The position numbers and the translations under genes were made by a program. The notes under the pieces were generated by a model that worked only from the letters and a program-made list of their open reading frames with translations, had not been told where the DNA came from and made no database searches. A stretch of DNA of 5,781 bases from Bacteroidales bacterium UBA6408 (GTDB taxonomy: Bacteria; Bacteroidota; Bacteroidia; Bacteroidales; UBA932), in the NCBI GenBank assembly GCA_002439805.1, contig DJPQ01000028.1, forward strand, positions 38,320 through 44,100, read 5' to 3'. Positions 1-5,357 of this stretch are shown in pieces (the stretch's first letter is position 1; every line of letters begins with the position of its first letter).

Positions 1-4
1 TTTT

Positions 5-36
5 TTTGTCATATCGAACGGAGTGAGATATCTTTG
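5..36 (+). promoter_or_regulatory. Bacteroidetes-type housekeeping promoter for the secreted helical protein
   Basis: A TTTG at 5-8 (-33 box) is followed after 20 bases by TATCTTTG at 29-36, an exact match to the TAnnTTTG -7 box of Bacteroidetes primary sigma factor promoters. Transcription would start around 41-46, leaving a leader of only about 10 bases before ATG 54. The GTG at 36-38 lies on the last base of the -7 box, so it cannot be the real start codon. Confidence 0.7.
9..33. repeat. REP-like palindromic element overlapping the promoter
   Basis: ATATC at 11-15 and GATAT at 27-31 form inverted arms around an 11-base G+C-rich centre. The whole resembles the short interspersed form TCAT-nn-CGA-nCG-nAG-nGAG-nn-ATCT that I recall seeing repeatedly between genes in Bacteroidetes genomes. 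The right arm supplies part of the -7 box of the promoter. Only one copy is visible here, so calling it a repeat relies on recollection rather than on this sequence. Confidence 0.35.
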
Positions 37-53
37 TGCAAAAATGTGTTGAT

Positions 54-464
54 ATGAAAATGAAGCGTATATTCCCCGTCGTCGCGGCTCTCGTTCTCGG
101 CACTTTCGTCGTCCGCGCACAGGAGCAGAAGGAGCCTGACTTTTATGAAATCGCCGAAAAGGAAACCGAAAGGCTCCAGCGCACGGTAAAGCTTGAGGAC
201 TGGCAGCTTTTCTATGTGGATTCCACCCTTGTTCACGATTATATGGAAATGGATGCCGAAATGAAGCGGCTCCAGTCGAACAAGGTGGCGAACTCCGCGA
301 TATACCAGAGCGTTCAGGACAAGTGGATGGAGCAGATTGACAGGACTTTCCGCCGTTTCTTCACCGACGAGCAGTGGGCGCTCTATCTCAAGCAGGGCGC
401 CGGTAAGGCTCAGAAAGCACGTGCGAAACGTGAGGCCAAGCGTAAGGGAGCTTTTGAAAGATGA
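54..464 (+). CDS. Small secreted helical protein with two LTxxQ-like motifs, function unknown
   Basis: A predicted periplasmic or exported protein of 136 residues. Residues 1-22 form a signal peptide: basic start, hydrophobic core of about 8-20, and a likely cut after the Ala of VRA. The mature part is highly charged and looks entirely helical. It contains LEDWQ at 47-51 and FTDEQ at 103-107, about 56 residues apart, resembling the paired LTxxQ motifs of CpxP/Spy-type periplasmic proteins. The tail from about 117 is Lys/Arg/Ala-rich. ATG 54 is chosen because an upstream in-frame GTG at 36 sits in the promoter -7 box; ATG 60 is equally possible. It has its own promoter and precedes pheS, which also has its own promoter, so a functional link to pheS is not implied. 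I do not recognise the exact family; a CpxP-like chaperone or sensor role is inference only. Confidence 0.75.
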   Translation: MKMKRIFPVVAALVLGTFVVRAQEQKEPDFYEIAEKETERLQRTVKLEDWQLFYVDSTLVHDYMEMDAEMKRLQSNKVANSAIYQSVQDKWMEQIDRTFRRFFTDEQWALYLKQGAGKAQKARAKREAKRKGAFER

Positions 465-556
465 TTTTCGGGATTATGGACCGCAGAGCCGGATGGCTGA
501 CCGTCAGAAGGGGAAAATATGGAAAAAATACACCAAAAAGACGGGAAGGCGGGTCA

Positions 557-591
557 TTTGATAGAAATTAAGCGGATTCTCATTATATTTG
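557..591 (+). promoter_or_regulatory. Bacteroidetes-type promoter for pheS
   Basis: TATATTTG at 584-591 is an exact TAnnTTTG -7 box, identical to the one upstream of the C10 protease gene. The best -33 candidate is TTTG at 557-560, separated by 23 bases, slightly longer than the usual 19-21. Transcription would begin near 597-601, giving pheS a leader of about 80 bases. Confidence 0.6.
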
Positions 592-597
592 CAGGTT

Positions 598-679
598 GAA
601 ATGAGCGGTTCGGCAGGTTGTTTAAGAAAGCGGAACCGTCTCGTGTCATTTTGGAGCATACTAACTAGAGTTACGGGTC
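598..679 (+). promoter_or_regulatory. pheS 5' leader with a weak inverted repeat
   Basis: The predicted leader contains CGGTTC at 606-611 and GAACCG at 633-638, a 6-bp stem with a 21-base loop. It has no T tract, no run of Phe codons in a leader peptide and no recognisable T-box, so attenuation control is not supported. The segment before ATG 680 has no Shine-Dalgarno sequence, which is normal for Bacteroidetes. Confidence 0.2.
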
Positions 680-1705
680 ATGAAAGAGAAGATTGATGCG
701 ATTCTCTCTGAAATAGAGGGGCTTAAAGGTCTTAAGGAACAGGAAATAGAGGCTGCGAGGGTGCGCCTTCTCGGAAAGAAGGGCGAGATTACCCAGCTTT
801 TCGACGAATTTCGCGGTGTCGCTCCTGAAATGAAGCGCGAGTTCGGTCAGAAGCTGAACCAGCTTAAGCAGGCGGCCACGGCGAAGATTGAGGAACTCAG
901 GGAAGCGGCCGAGTCGCAGCAGGCGGCATCCTCCCCGTCGTTCGACTGCACGCTCCCCGGCGACCCCGTCGCTCTCGGCTCCCGCCACCCGGTCTCAATC
1001 GTCCGTGAGGAAATCGTCGAGATTTTCCGCAAGTTCGGCTACGATGTCGCCGAAGGACCGGAAATCGAGGACGACTATCACGTGTTCGAGGCCCTCAACT
1101 TCCCGCCGGAGCATCCCGCTCGCGATATGCAGGACACCTTCTTCGTGACCTCCGGACATAACCCGGTCCTTCTCCGCACCCACACCTCCTCTGTTCAGGT
1201 GCGTGCAATGGAGAAGCTTCCGCTCCCTATCCGCATCGTCTGCCCGGGCCGCGTCTTCCGCAACGAGGCCATCTCCGCCCGTGCACACTGCATCTTCCAT
1301 CAGGTCGAGGGACTCTACATCGACGAGGGCGTGACCTTCGCCGACATGAAGCAGGCCATTCTCCTTTTCGCCCGCGAGATGTTCGGCCCGGAGACGAAAA
1401 TCCGTATGCGTCCGTCCTACTTCCCGTTCACGGAGCCTTCCGCAGAGGTCGATGTCAGCTGCAACATCTGCCACGGCAAGGGCTGCAATATCTGCAAGGG
1501 GACCGGCTGGCTCGAAATCCTCGGCTGCGGCATGGTCGATCCGAACGTCCTTGAGGCCTCCGGCATCGACAGCAAAAAGTACAGCGGCTTCGCCTTCGGA
1601 ATGGGCGTCGAGCGCATAGCCATGCTGAAATGGCAGGTCAAAGACCTCCGCAACTACTTCGAGAACGACCTCCGCTTCCTCAAGGAATTCGAAACCTCCA
1701 TCTGA
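680..1705 (+). CDS. pheS: Phenylalanine--tRNA ligase alpha subunit
   Basis: Catalytic chain of the cytoplasmic alpha2beta2 enzyme that charges tRNA-Phe with phenylalanine using ATP. The product is 341 residues, normal for bacterial PheS. Residues 1-85 are the N-terminal helical coiled coil that contacts tRNA, and the class II core follows from about 100. Motif 2 runs from FRNE (193-196) to FHQVEGL (206-212), where Gln208 and Glu210 match the Phe-binding pair. FPFTEPS at 248-254 supplies the aromatic residues lining the pocket. Motif 3 is GFAFGMGVER (303-312), with Ala at 305, the wild-type residue at the position that sets substrate selectivity in E. coli PheS (A294). Cys261, 264, 269 and 272 form a CxxC-x4-CxxC insertion that probably binds zinc, as in Bacteroides PheS. 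pheT is not adjacent, which is usual in Bacteroidetes. The gene is G+C-rich like the flanks and looks intact. Confidence 0.97.
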   Translation: MKEKIDAILSEIEGLKGLKEQEIEAARVRLLGKKGEITQLFDEFRGVAPEMKREFGQKLNQLKQAATAKIEELREAAESQQAASSPSFDCTLPGDPVALGSRHPVSIVREEIVEIFRKFGYDVAEGPEIEDDYHVFEALNFPPEHPARDMQDTFFVTSGHNPVLLRTHTSSVQVRAMEKLPLPIRIVCPGRVFRNEAISARAHCIFHQVEGLYIDEGVTFADMKQAILLFAREMFGPETKIRMRPSYFPFTEPSAEVDVSCNICHGKGCNICKGTGWLEILGCGMVDPNVLEASGIDSKKYSGFAFGMGVERIAMLKWQVKDLRNYFENDLRFLKEFETSI

Positions 1706-1759
1706 CGCCGGACGATTTCGCCCACTCCCGCTTCATCCGTATCCCGCGTGGGATTGCCA

Positions 1760-2788
1760 TCACTGGAGAGCCAGCACGCTCTCCAAGTTCATTCCTGTGA
1801 TTTTTGACACAAATTCCGGAGATGCACCATTCTCCAGTGCCCGTTTTGCCGTGTCTCGTATTCCTTTCTTCTCGCCTTTTACCCATGATTCGTAAATCAA
1901 TTCCTTAGTGTATTCCCTGTCCATAGCAACCTTTATATAGAGTTTCTTCTGTTTCTTGTTGAAGTTGGCTATTCTCGCGGCGCTCATGAGCCTTCGCATG
2001 ACCTTGTCCCGGAAGCCCTCCGGCGCATCGGTCAGTTCACCGAGGTGCCTGAACATATAGCACCAGCGGTCAAGGTCGGTAGTGCACTCCTCCGCGCTCT
2101 TGTCGAAGAATGCCAACGACGCGAAGATAACATTTATTGTTGAAGGAGCAACCTCGTTGGTGCGGATTTCTTTCATCGTGTAGTGCGAATAGAGTCTCTG
2201 ACCATAGGTCACCCCCTCTTCGGTGTTCGGCTTCGACTCCAGTATGACTATGACGTAGGTCGGCTTGAGGCGGTAGTACTTCGGCTCTCCGCCTTTGTCT
2301 CCCGCCTCCTCCCGCTTTCTTTCCCGCTCCTCTTCCTTGTTCTCGAACTGAAGCCCGAGTTCATAGGTCTTGCAGGCATAGCTGACGAACCGTCTGAATG
2401 TGCTCCCTGTGCTCCGCCTCTGCACCTCGACGTCAAAGAGGTTTCCGTTCTCGTCGATGCAGGTGATGTCAAGCCACGAGCGTCTGCCGTCGGAGGCCGG
2501 GGCGGAAAACTCGTTCCTGAGATGAGTCAGTTTCGTGGCTCGGCGGCATCCGTTAAGCATCACATTGACAAGTTCTACGAGCAGGTCGGAGTTGTTGACA
2601 GAATAGAATACCGCCTTGAAGCCCTCGTCGGACAGAATGTCGGCAAATGTTCTGTTCAGGCACGCGAGCTCCTCTGCGGTGAAATCCTCGTCGCGCCCGT
2701 AGTCAGGTTCGTCCCCGTCCGCAAGAAATTCGTACGGTGAAATCAGTGGGTCATAGCCCCAGAGTCTTTGTGTCTCTTCCATAGACAT
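1760..2788 (-). CDS. Rpn/PD-(D/E)XK nuclease family protein (annotated in databases as putative transposase)
   Basis: A 342-residue member of the Rpn / PDDEXK_2 family, DNA endonucleases linked to recombination and often mislabelled transposases. The family core begins at DEGFKAVF (54-61), followed by the conserved L-x2-L-x-N-x3-N helix (70-79). The nuclease motif is Asp107 in LDI, then Glu121-Val-Gln123 (the D-Xn-ExQ signature), with Arg132/133 and Tyr137 in the next helix, so the catalytic set appears complete. The C-terminus, about 305-342, has the family's usual G-x-K-A tail and an SPEFVSKITGM segment resembling a helix-turn-helix. Oddities are an acidic N-terminal extension of about 50 residues and a charged insertion at 148-170 rich in Glu, Lys and Arg. 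Start 2788 is the longest; ATG 2782 gives MEETQ and is equally plausible. It is a single-gene unit convergent with pheS, with no terminal inverted repeats or target duplication, so it is not a complete mobile element. Confidence 0.85.
   Translation of the reverse strand: MSMEETQRLWGYDPLISPYEFLADGDEPDYGRDEDFTAEELACLNRTFADILSDEGFKAVFYSVNNSDLLVELVNVMLNGCRRATKLTHLRNEFSAPASDGRRSWLDITCIDENGNLFDVEVQRRSTGSTFRRFVSYACKTYELGLQFENKEEERERKREEAGDKGGEPKYYRLKPTYVIVILESKPNTEEGVTYGQRLYSHYTMKEIRTNEVAPSTINVIFASLAFFDKSAEECTTDLDRWCYMFRHLGELTDAPEGFRDKVMRRLMSAARIANFNKKQKKLYIKVAMDREYTKELIYESWVKGEKKGIRDTAKRALENGASPEFVSKITGMNLESVLALQ
1764..1785. terminator. Candidate hairpin terminator at the convergent pheS/rpn junction
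   Basis: TGGAGAGC at 1764-1771 and GCTCTCCA at 1778-1785 form a perfect 8-bp stem with a 6-base loop. It lies inside the last codons of the minus-strand nuclease gene and about 60 bases past the pheS stop. A second, smaller hairpin (ATCCC 1741-1745, GGGAT 1750-1754, 4-base loop) lies just before it. Neither is followed at once by a T run on either strand, so intrinsic termination is uncertain; the placement between convergent genes is the main support. Confidence 0.35.
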
Positions 2789-2831
2789 ATATCATTAAAT
2801 CGTTAATGCGTCGTCATTGCCGCAGGAACGG

Positions 2832-2865
2832 GCGGCCGCGGCTCCGACTGAGAAACCGCGGTTGC
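2832..2865. other. G+C-rich hairpin-forming block in the intergenic region
   Basis: Two copies of the palindrome CCGCGG, at 2836-2841 and 2856-2861, pair across a 14-base loop. The stem extends outward to 2832-2865 through two G-U pairs, G-C and C-G, for about 10 pairs on the plus-strand RNA. It lies 44-77 bases upstream of the nuclease start, so on the minus strand it may be in that gene's leader. No protein is encoded here. Confidence 0.4.
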
Positions 2866-2890
2866 AATGTTAGCGAAATATGTTTCAGGA

Positions 2891-2947
2891 GCAACCCCGA
2901 CATCCGGTCATTTCATGCTGTTTGACCGGATTGTTGCATCATTTTTT
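2891..2947 (+). terminator. Terminator-like hairpin with following T tract, no obvious parent gene
   Basis: ATCCGGTCA at 2902-2910 and TGACCGGAT at 2923-2931 are a perfect 9-bp inverted repeat with a 12-base loop. An outer stem of GCAAC (2891-2895) with GTTGC (2933-2937) extends it across an uneven bulge. Six T residues follow at 2942-2947 and more T runs to about 2975, so it reads as an intrinsic terminator on the plus strand. The nearest plus-strand gene upstream is pheS, over 1.1 kb away. It may stop readthrough antisense to the nuclease gene or end a small RNA. Confidence 0.45.
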
Positions 2948-3062
2948 CTCTTTTTATATGTTTTTTCTTTTTTTTGAACCCACAATACTTTTCTTCGAGA
3001 TGACTGTGTTCATCATAATCATTTTTTTCTAATTGCCTAGCTCGACTATTATCAGCAAGTAT

Positions 3063-3080
3063 AAATTTTATGTAAAATTT
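3063..3080. promoter_or_regulatory. AT-rich palindrome overlapping the protease promoter, possible operator
   Basis: AAATTTTA at 3063-3070 and TAAAATTT at 3073-3080 are perfect 8-bp inverted arms around a 2-base centre. The right arm covers the first two bases of the -33 TTTG box at 3079-3082, a position where a bound repressor would block RNA polymerase. The surrounding DNA is AT-rich, so chance is possible. Confidence 0.35.
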
Positions 3081-3109
3081 TGCCTATTAAAATTCAATCG
3101 CTATATTTG
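3079..3109 (+). promoter_or_regulatory. Bacteroidetes-type promoter for the C10 protease/lipoprotein unit
   Basis: TTTG at 3079-3082, a 19-base spacer, and TATATTTG at 3102-3109 match the Bacteroidetes primary promoter in sequence and spacing. This is the best promoter match in the window. Transcription would start near 3115-3120, giving a leader of about 85-90 bases. The small gap between the two downstream genes suggests that both are read from here. Confidence 0.75.
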
Positions 3110-3203
3110 TCTGATAAATAGTTACTTAGTGAGTTAAATGTCGTTGTATTGTAGAAATGTTACTCAAGACGAATAGAACTAATAACCCTTAAAAATAAGT
3201 ATT

Positions 3204-4463
3204 ATGAAAAAATCAAAGATTTTTCTGTATTTACTTTCATTTGCCCTCTTGTCTGGATGTAGCAAGTATGAGAGTGTTGAACATGTCAATGTCATCAACA
3301 ATGTAAGTTCTTCCGTAATACCACTTGCAGAAGCTTTGGATAATTTGGAAGAAGTGTCTTATTCGATTTACGGAAAGACAAAGTCGGTAATCAAAGATGT
3401 GAAAGTGACGAGTTTTGGCGGTATTAAGACAAAATCCGGGCAGTCTCTTCCGGATACGACGCTATATATTGTCAATTATGGCGAAAATGATGGGTTCGCT
3501 GTTCTTTCTGCACAACGGAAAATGTCCACAAGCGTTTTCTGCATTACCGAGAATGGGAAAATAAGTGTAGCAGATTTGAATGAAGCATATGACAAGATTT
3601 CAAGAAACTCTATTGTAGAAAGTTCTGACACGGATGAATTTGAAAGTCCCGGCGAAGAGTTCGTACCTATGTTGATTGTGTCGTCGGCAATCAATCAGAT
3701 GTATTATGATTCAGATGATTCTATTCAAGAGCCCACTACTAAATCTGGTTATTACTATACTCATCAGAAATATGGCCCATTTTTAGAAACTAAGTGGGGA
3801 CAACGTAAGCCGTTCAACACCTTCAGGTCCGACAACGCTCCGACTGGGTGTGTGGCGACAGCAACTGCCCAAATATTACAGTTCATAAAGCGTGGTAATC
3901 CGGACAATATGAATTTTTCTTGGGAAAAATTGGCGACAGTGCGAAATGTGAAGACGCCTGATTATTATGGTTCAAGTGCCGCACAAAAAGAAGCCAGTCG
4001 TTTTCTTGAGTATATTGGACTAAAGAAGAATTGCAGAATCAAATATTCGGCGAATAGTTCTTCTGGGAACTCATATGGAGCAAAAAGGACATTAAAAAAT
4101 TTCGGATATCCCACTGTTAAAAGATATGTTGGTTTTAATAATAACGACCAAATTAGAGTTAGAAACAGCCTGTCTATTGGTCTGCCTGTCTATGTTGATG
4201 GTAATTCCGGAAAAAATGGGCATGCTTGGGTTATCGATGGTATGTGGGTTCGCTCAAAATACCAAGACTCGAAGTTTGTAAAGACAGAAAGTATGTACCA
4301 TGTTAACTGGGGATGGTATGGTATTTCTGATGGTTATTATGAATATGGCGTTTTTAGTAAAAACTCCCGCGTTTGTATCGAGAATGGAGTGGATTCTGGA
4401 GACATAGCGACGGATGACTTTAATTATACTTGGGATTTCCATACAGTTATATATTCATTTTGA
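3204..4463 (+). CDS. C10 family (streptopain/interpain-like) cysteine protease, lipoprotein precursor
   Basis: A secreted papain-like cysteine protease made as a zymogen of 419 residues, similar in size to S. pyogenes SpeB (398). Residues 1-19 are a lipoprotein signal ending in the lipobox LSGC (Cys19), so it is anchored to the outer or surface membrane. About 35-165 resembles the C10 propeptide/inhibitor I69 domain, including TLYIVNYG (86-93) and GFAVLSA (97-103). The catalytic domain starts near 181, after a plausible processing site at Lys180. It has WGQ with oxyanion-hole Gln200, the nucleophile Cys216 in PTGCVATATAQI, catalytic His340 in NGHAWVIDGM, and the conserved YHVNWGWYGISDGYY segment (365-379). 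All key residues are present, so it is predicted active after maturation. Its G+C content is visibly lower than in pheS or the downstream operon, suggesting transfer. Substrate unknown; roles in host-protein or competitor-protein cleavage are inference. Confidence 0.93.
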   Translation: MKKSKIFLYLLSFALLSGCSKYESVEHVNVINNVSSSVIPLAEALDNLEEVSYSIYGKTKSVIKDVKVTSFGGIKTKSGQSLPDTTLYIVNYGENDGFAVLSAQRKMSTSVFCITENGKISVADLNEAYDKISRNSIVESSDTDEFESPGEEFVPMLIVSSAINQMYYDSDDSIQEPTTKSGYYYTHQKYGPFLETKWGQRKPFNTFRSDNAPTGCVATATAQILQFIKRGNPDNMNFSWEKLATVRNVKTPDYYGSSAAQKEASRFLEYIGLKKNCRIKYSANSSSGNSYGAKRTLKNFGYPTVKRYVGFNNNDQIRVRNSLSIGLPVYVDGNSGKNGHAWVIDGMWVRSKYQDSKFVKTESMYHVNWGWYGISDGYYEYGVFSKNSRVCIENGVDSGDIATDDFNYTWDFHTVIYSF

Positions 4464-4469
4464 TGCGCT

Positions 4470-4880
4470 ATGAGATTTCATTTTGGATTATATCTTTGTT
4501 TGGTTCTGGTCTCGGCGCTTTTTGTAGGGTGTCAGAAAGCAGATTATACCATCCCTTTTAGCGGTCCGAATACTGTGTCAAGTGCGAAACAGCGTGTGGC
4601 ATTTGAAAAGTATCAGGATGCTGATGGATATGCGACAGGAATATTAAATCTTTATGTTCATTCGGAAGAGGGAGAATGTCTCTATAGTTATTCGCCGGGA
4701 GACGACGAGATTGTGGCGCACCATGAATGCAAGTATGTCACTGTCGATGTCTATAAATATACGGTTATATTTGATGTCGAGCAGAATGACAGCGGGAGTC
4801 CTCTGGATTTTGATATTGAACTGACAACATCTCCGGGCTTTTTGTTGGCGCCAATGATTTCATTCAGGCAACAGCCCTGA
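4470..4880 (+). CDS. Small lipoprotein linked to the C10 protease; candidate protease inhibitor
   Basis: A 136-residue predicted lipoprotein with a hydrophobic signal at 5-20 and a lipobox-like FVGC ending at Cys21. The residues after the cysteine (QKAD) partly resemble the Bacteroidetes surface-export signal (Q-K/A-D/E). The mature part of about 115 residues looks beta-rich: alternating hydrophobic strands around 57-64, 87-104 and 112-131. I do not recognise the family. It starts 6 bases after the protease stop and shares its AT-rich composition, so the two are almost certainly one transcript. In Bacteroides fragilis and B. thetaiotaomicron, C10 protease genes have adjacent staphostatin-like inhibitors of about this size, and staphostatins are beta-barrels of about 105 residues. 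An inhibitor guarding the producing cell is therefore the leading hypothesis, but no inhibitor motif is recognised. Alternatives are a partner for substrate binding or surface anchoring. Confidence 0.75.
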   Translation: MRFHFGLYLCLVLVSALFVGCQKADYTIPFSGPNTVSSAKQRVAFEKYQDADGYATGILNLYVHSEEGECLYSYSPGDDEIVAHHECKYVTVDVYKYTVIFDVEQNDSGSPLDFDIELTTSPGFLLAPMISFRQQP

Positions 4881-4994
4881 AAATAGTGGATGAGGACTTG
4901 TTGGACCGGGTGTCCGCTTTGCCCCGGGTCATGCGGCTCGAACATTGCAAGTGGGGGCTGTGTTTGTTAATAATCAATTAAAATACGGGTGATT
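4881..4994. other. Intergenic gap with a weak hairpin, before the ytxH operon
   Basis: Composition returns to G+C-rich about here, marking the right edge of the AT-rich segment. GACC-GGG at 4904-4910 can pair with CCC-GGTC at 4923-4930 with one bulged base and a 12-base loop; no T tract follows, so it is a poor terminator. No convincing promoter was found: TGTGTTTG at 4959-4966 is a partial -7 match without a suitably spaced TTTG. Confidence 0.4.
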
Positions 4995-5357
4995 ATGAAA
5001 GAGAATTCTTTGATTTCATTTGTTGCCGGGGCGGCTGTGGGGGCTGCGCTCGGAGTGCTGTTCGCTCCGGAAAGGGGTGAGGTGACGCGCCGCAGGATAA
5101 GGACGGCGGCAAAGGACGGCTGCGACATGGCCAAGGACACCTATGCTTCGGCTGCCCGCAGGGCTGCGGCGGTGAAGGGCGACATCGAAGAACTGAGGGA
5201 GGTGCTTCGGGAAGAGGGGGAGGAAATCAGGGATTCCGTGCGGTCACGGATTTCGGAGCGGCTTGACAGGCTTGAGAAGGCTCTTGTGGAGGCCATGGAA
5301 GACTCCGGAGAGGATGACCCTGATGAGGACTTTGACGAGTCTGAGAAGATTGCCTGA
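4995..5357 (+). CDS. YtxH domain-containing protein
   Basis: A 120-residue protein of the YtxH family, small membrane-associated proteins of unknown biochemical role, often linked to envelope stress. Residues 6-25 form a single hydrophobic segment with a glycine-zipper pattern (Gly12, Gly16, Gly20) ending in LFAPERG, the family hallmark. A long charged helix of about 45-100 has coiled-coil character, and the tail 102-117 is strongly acidic (EDSGEDDPDEDFDESE). ATG 4995 is preferred over an in-frame GTG at 4989 because it places MKENS next to the membrane segment as in other family members. The stop overlaps the start of the next gene by one base (TGATG), so translation is probably coupled. No Shine-Dalgarno is visible. 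The gene is the first of a YtxH/holin-like/third-gene operon often seen in Bacteroidetes. Confidence 0.88.
   Translation: MKENSLISFVAGAAVGAALGVLFAPERGEVTRRRIRTAAKDGCDMAKDTYASAARRAAAVKGDIEELREVLREEGEEIRDSVRSRISERLDRLEKALVEAMEDSGEDDPDEDFDESEKIA

Larger units (their letters stand above)
2789..3203. other. Gene-free intergenic region between divergent genes
   Basis: This 415-base gap separates the minus-strand nuclease gene from the plus-strand protease gene. The first part, to about 2940, is G+C-rich and structured (hairpins at 2832-2865 and 2891-2937). The rest is strongly AT-rich, with T tracts at 2942-2975, and ends with the protease promoter. I found no TAnnTTTG -7 box for the nuclease gene on the minus strand between 2789 and 2960. 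No RNA gene or open reading frame worth reporting was seen. The composition change near 2940 marks the left edge of an AT-rich segment. Confidence 0.6.

Noticed and set aside
36..53. Upstream in-frame GTG start for the first gene
   Set aside because: GTG 36 lies on the last base of the -7 promoter box TATCTTTG, so it would be upstream of the transcript start; ATG 54 also gives a cleaner signal peptide.
337..561. 74-codon plus-strand frame overlapping the end of the first gene
   Set aside because: Most of it overlaps the real gene in another frame and its Ser/Arg-rich composition is typical of a shadow frame.
995..1474. 159-codon minus-strand frame inside pheS
   Set aside because: It lies wholly opposite the conserved catalytic core of pheS and has no recognisable features.
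2183..2740. 185-codon plus-strand frame opposite the nuclease gene
   Set aside because: It is antisense to a well-supported PD-(D/E)XK gene, has no recognisable domain and low-complexity Leu/Val/Arg composition; it is a shadow of the G+C-rich coding strand.
1760..2788. Insertion sequence built around the nuclease gene
   Set aside because: Although such proteins are often labelled transposases, no terminal inverted repeats or target-site duplication flank it, and the 9-bp inverted repeat at 2902-2931 is a single local hairpin with no partner near 1706-1760.
4903..4930. Terminator after the small lipoprotein gene
   Set aside because: The stem has a bulge, a 12-base loop and no following T tract; kept only as a comment on the intergenic gap.
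4989..4994. GTG start for the YtxH protein
   Set aside because: It adds only Met-Ile; ATG 4995 gives the usual family N-terminus.
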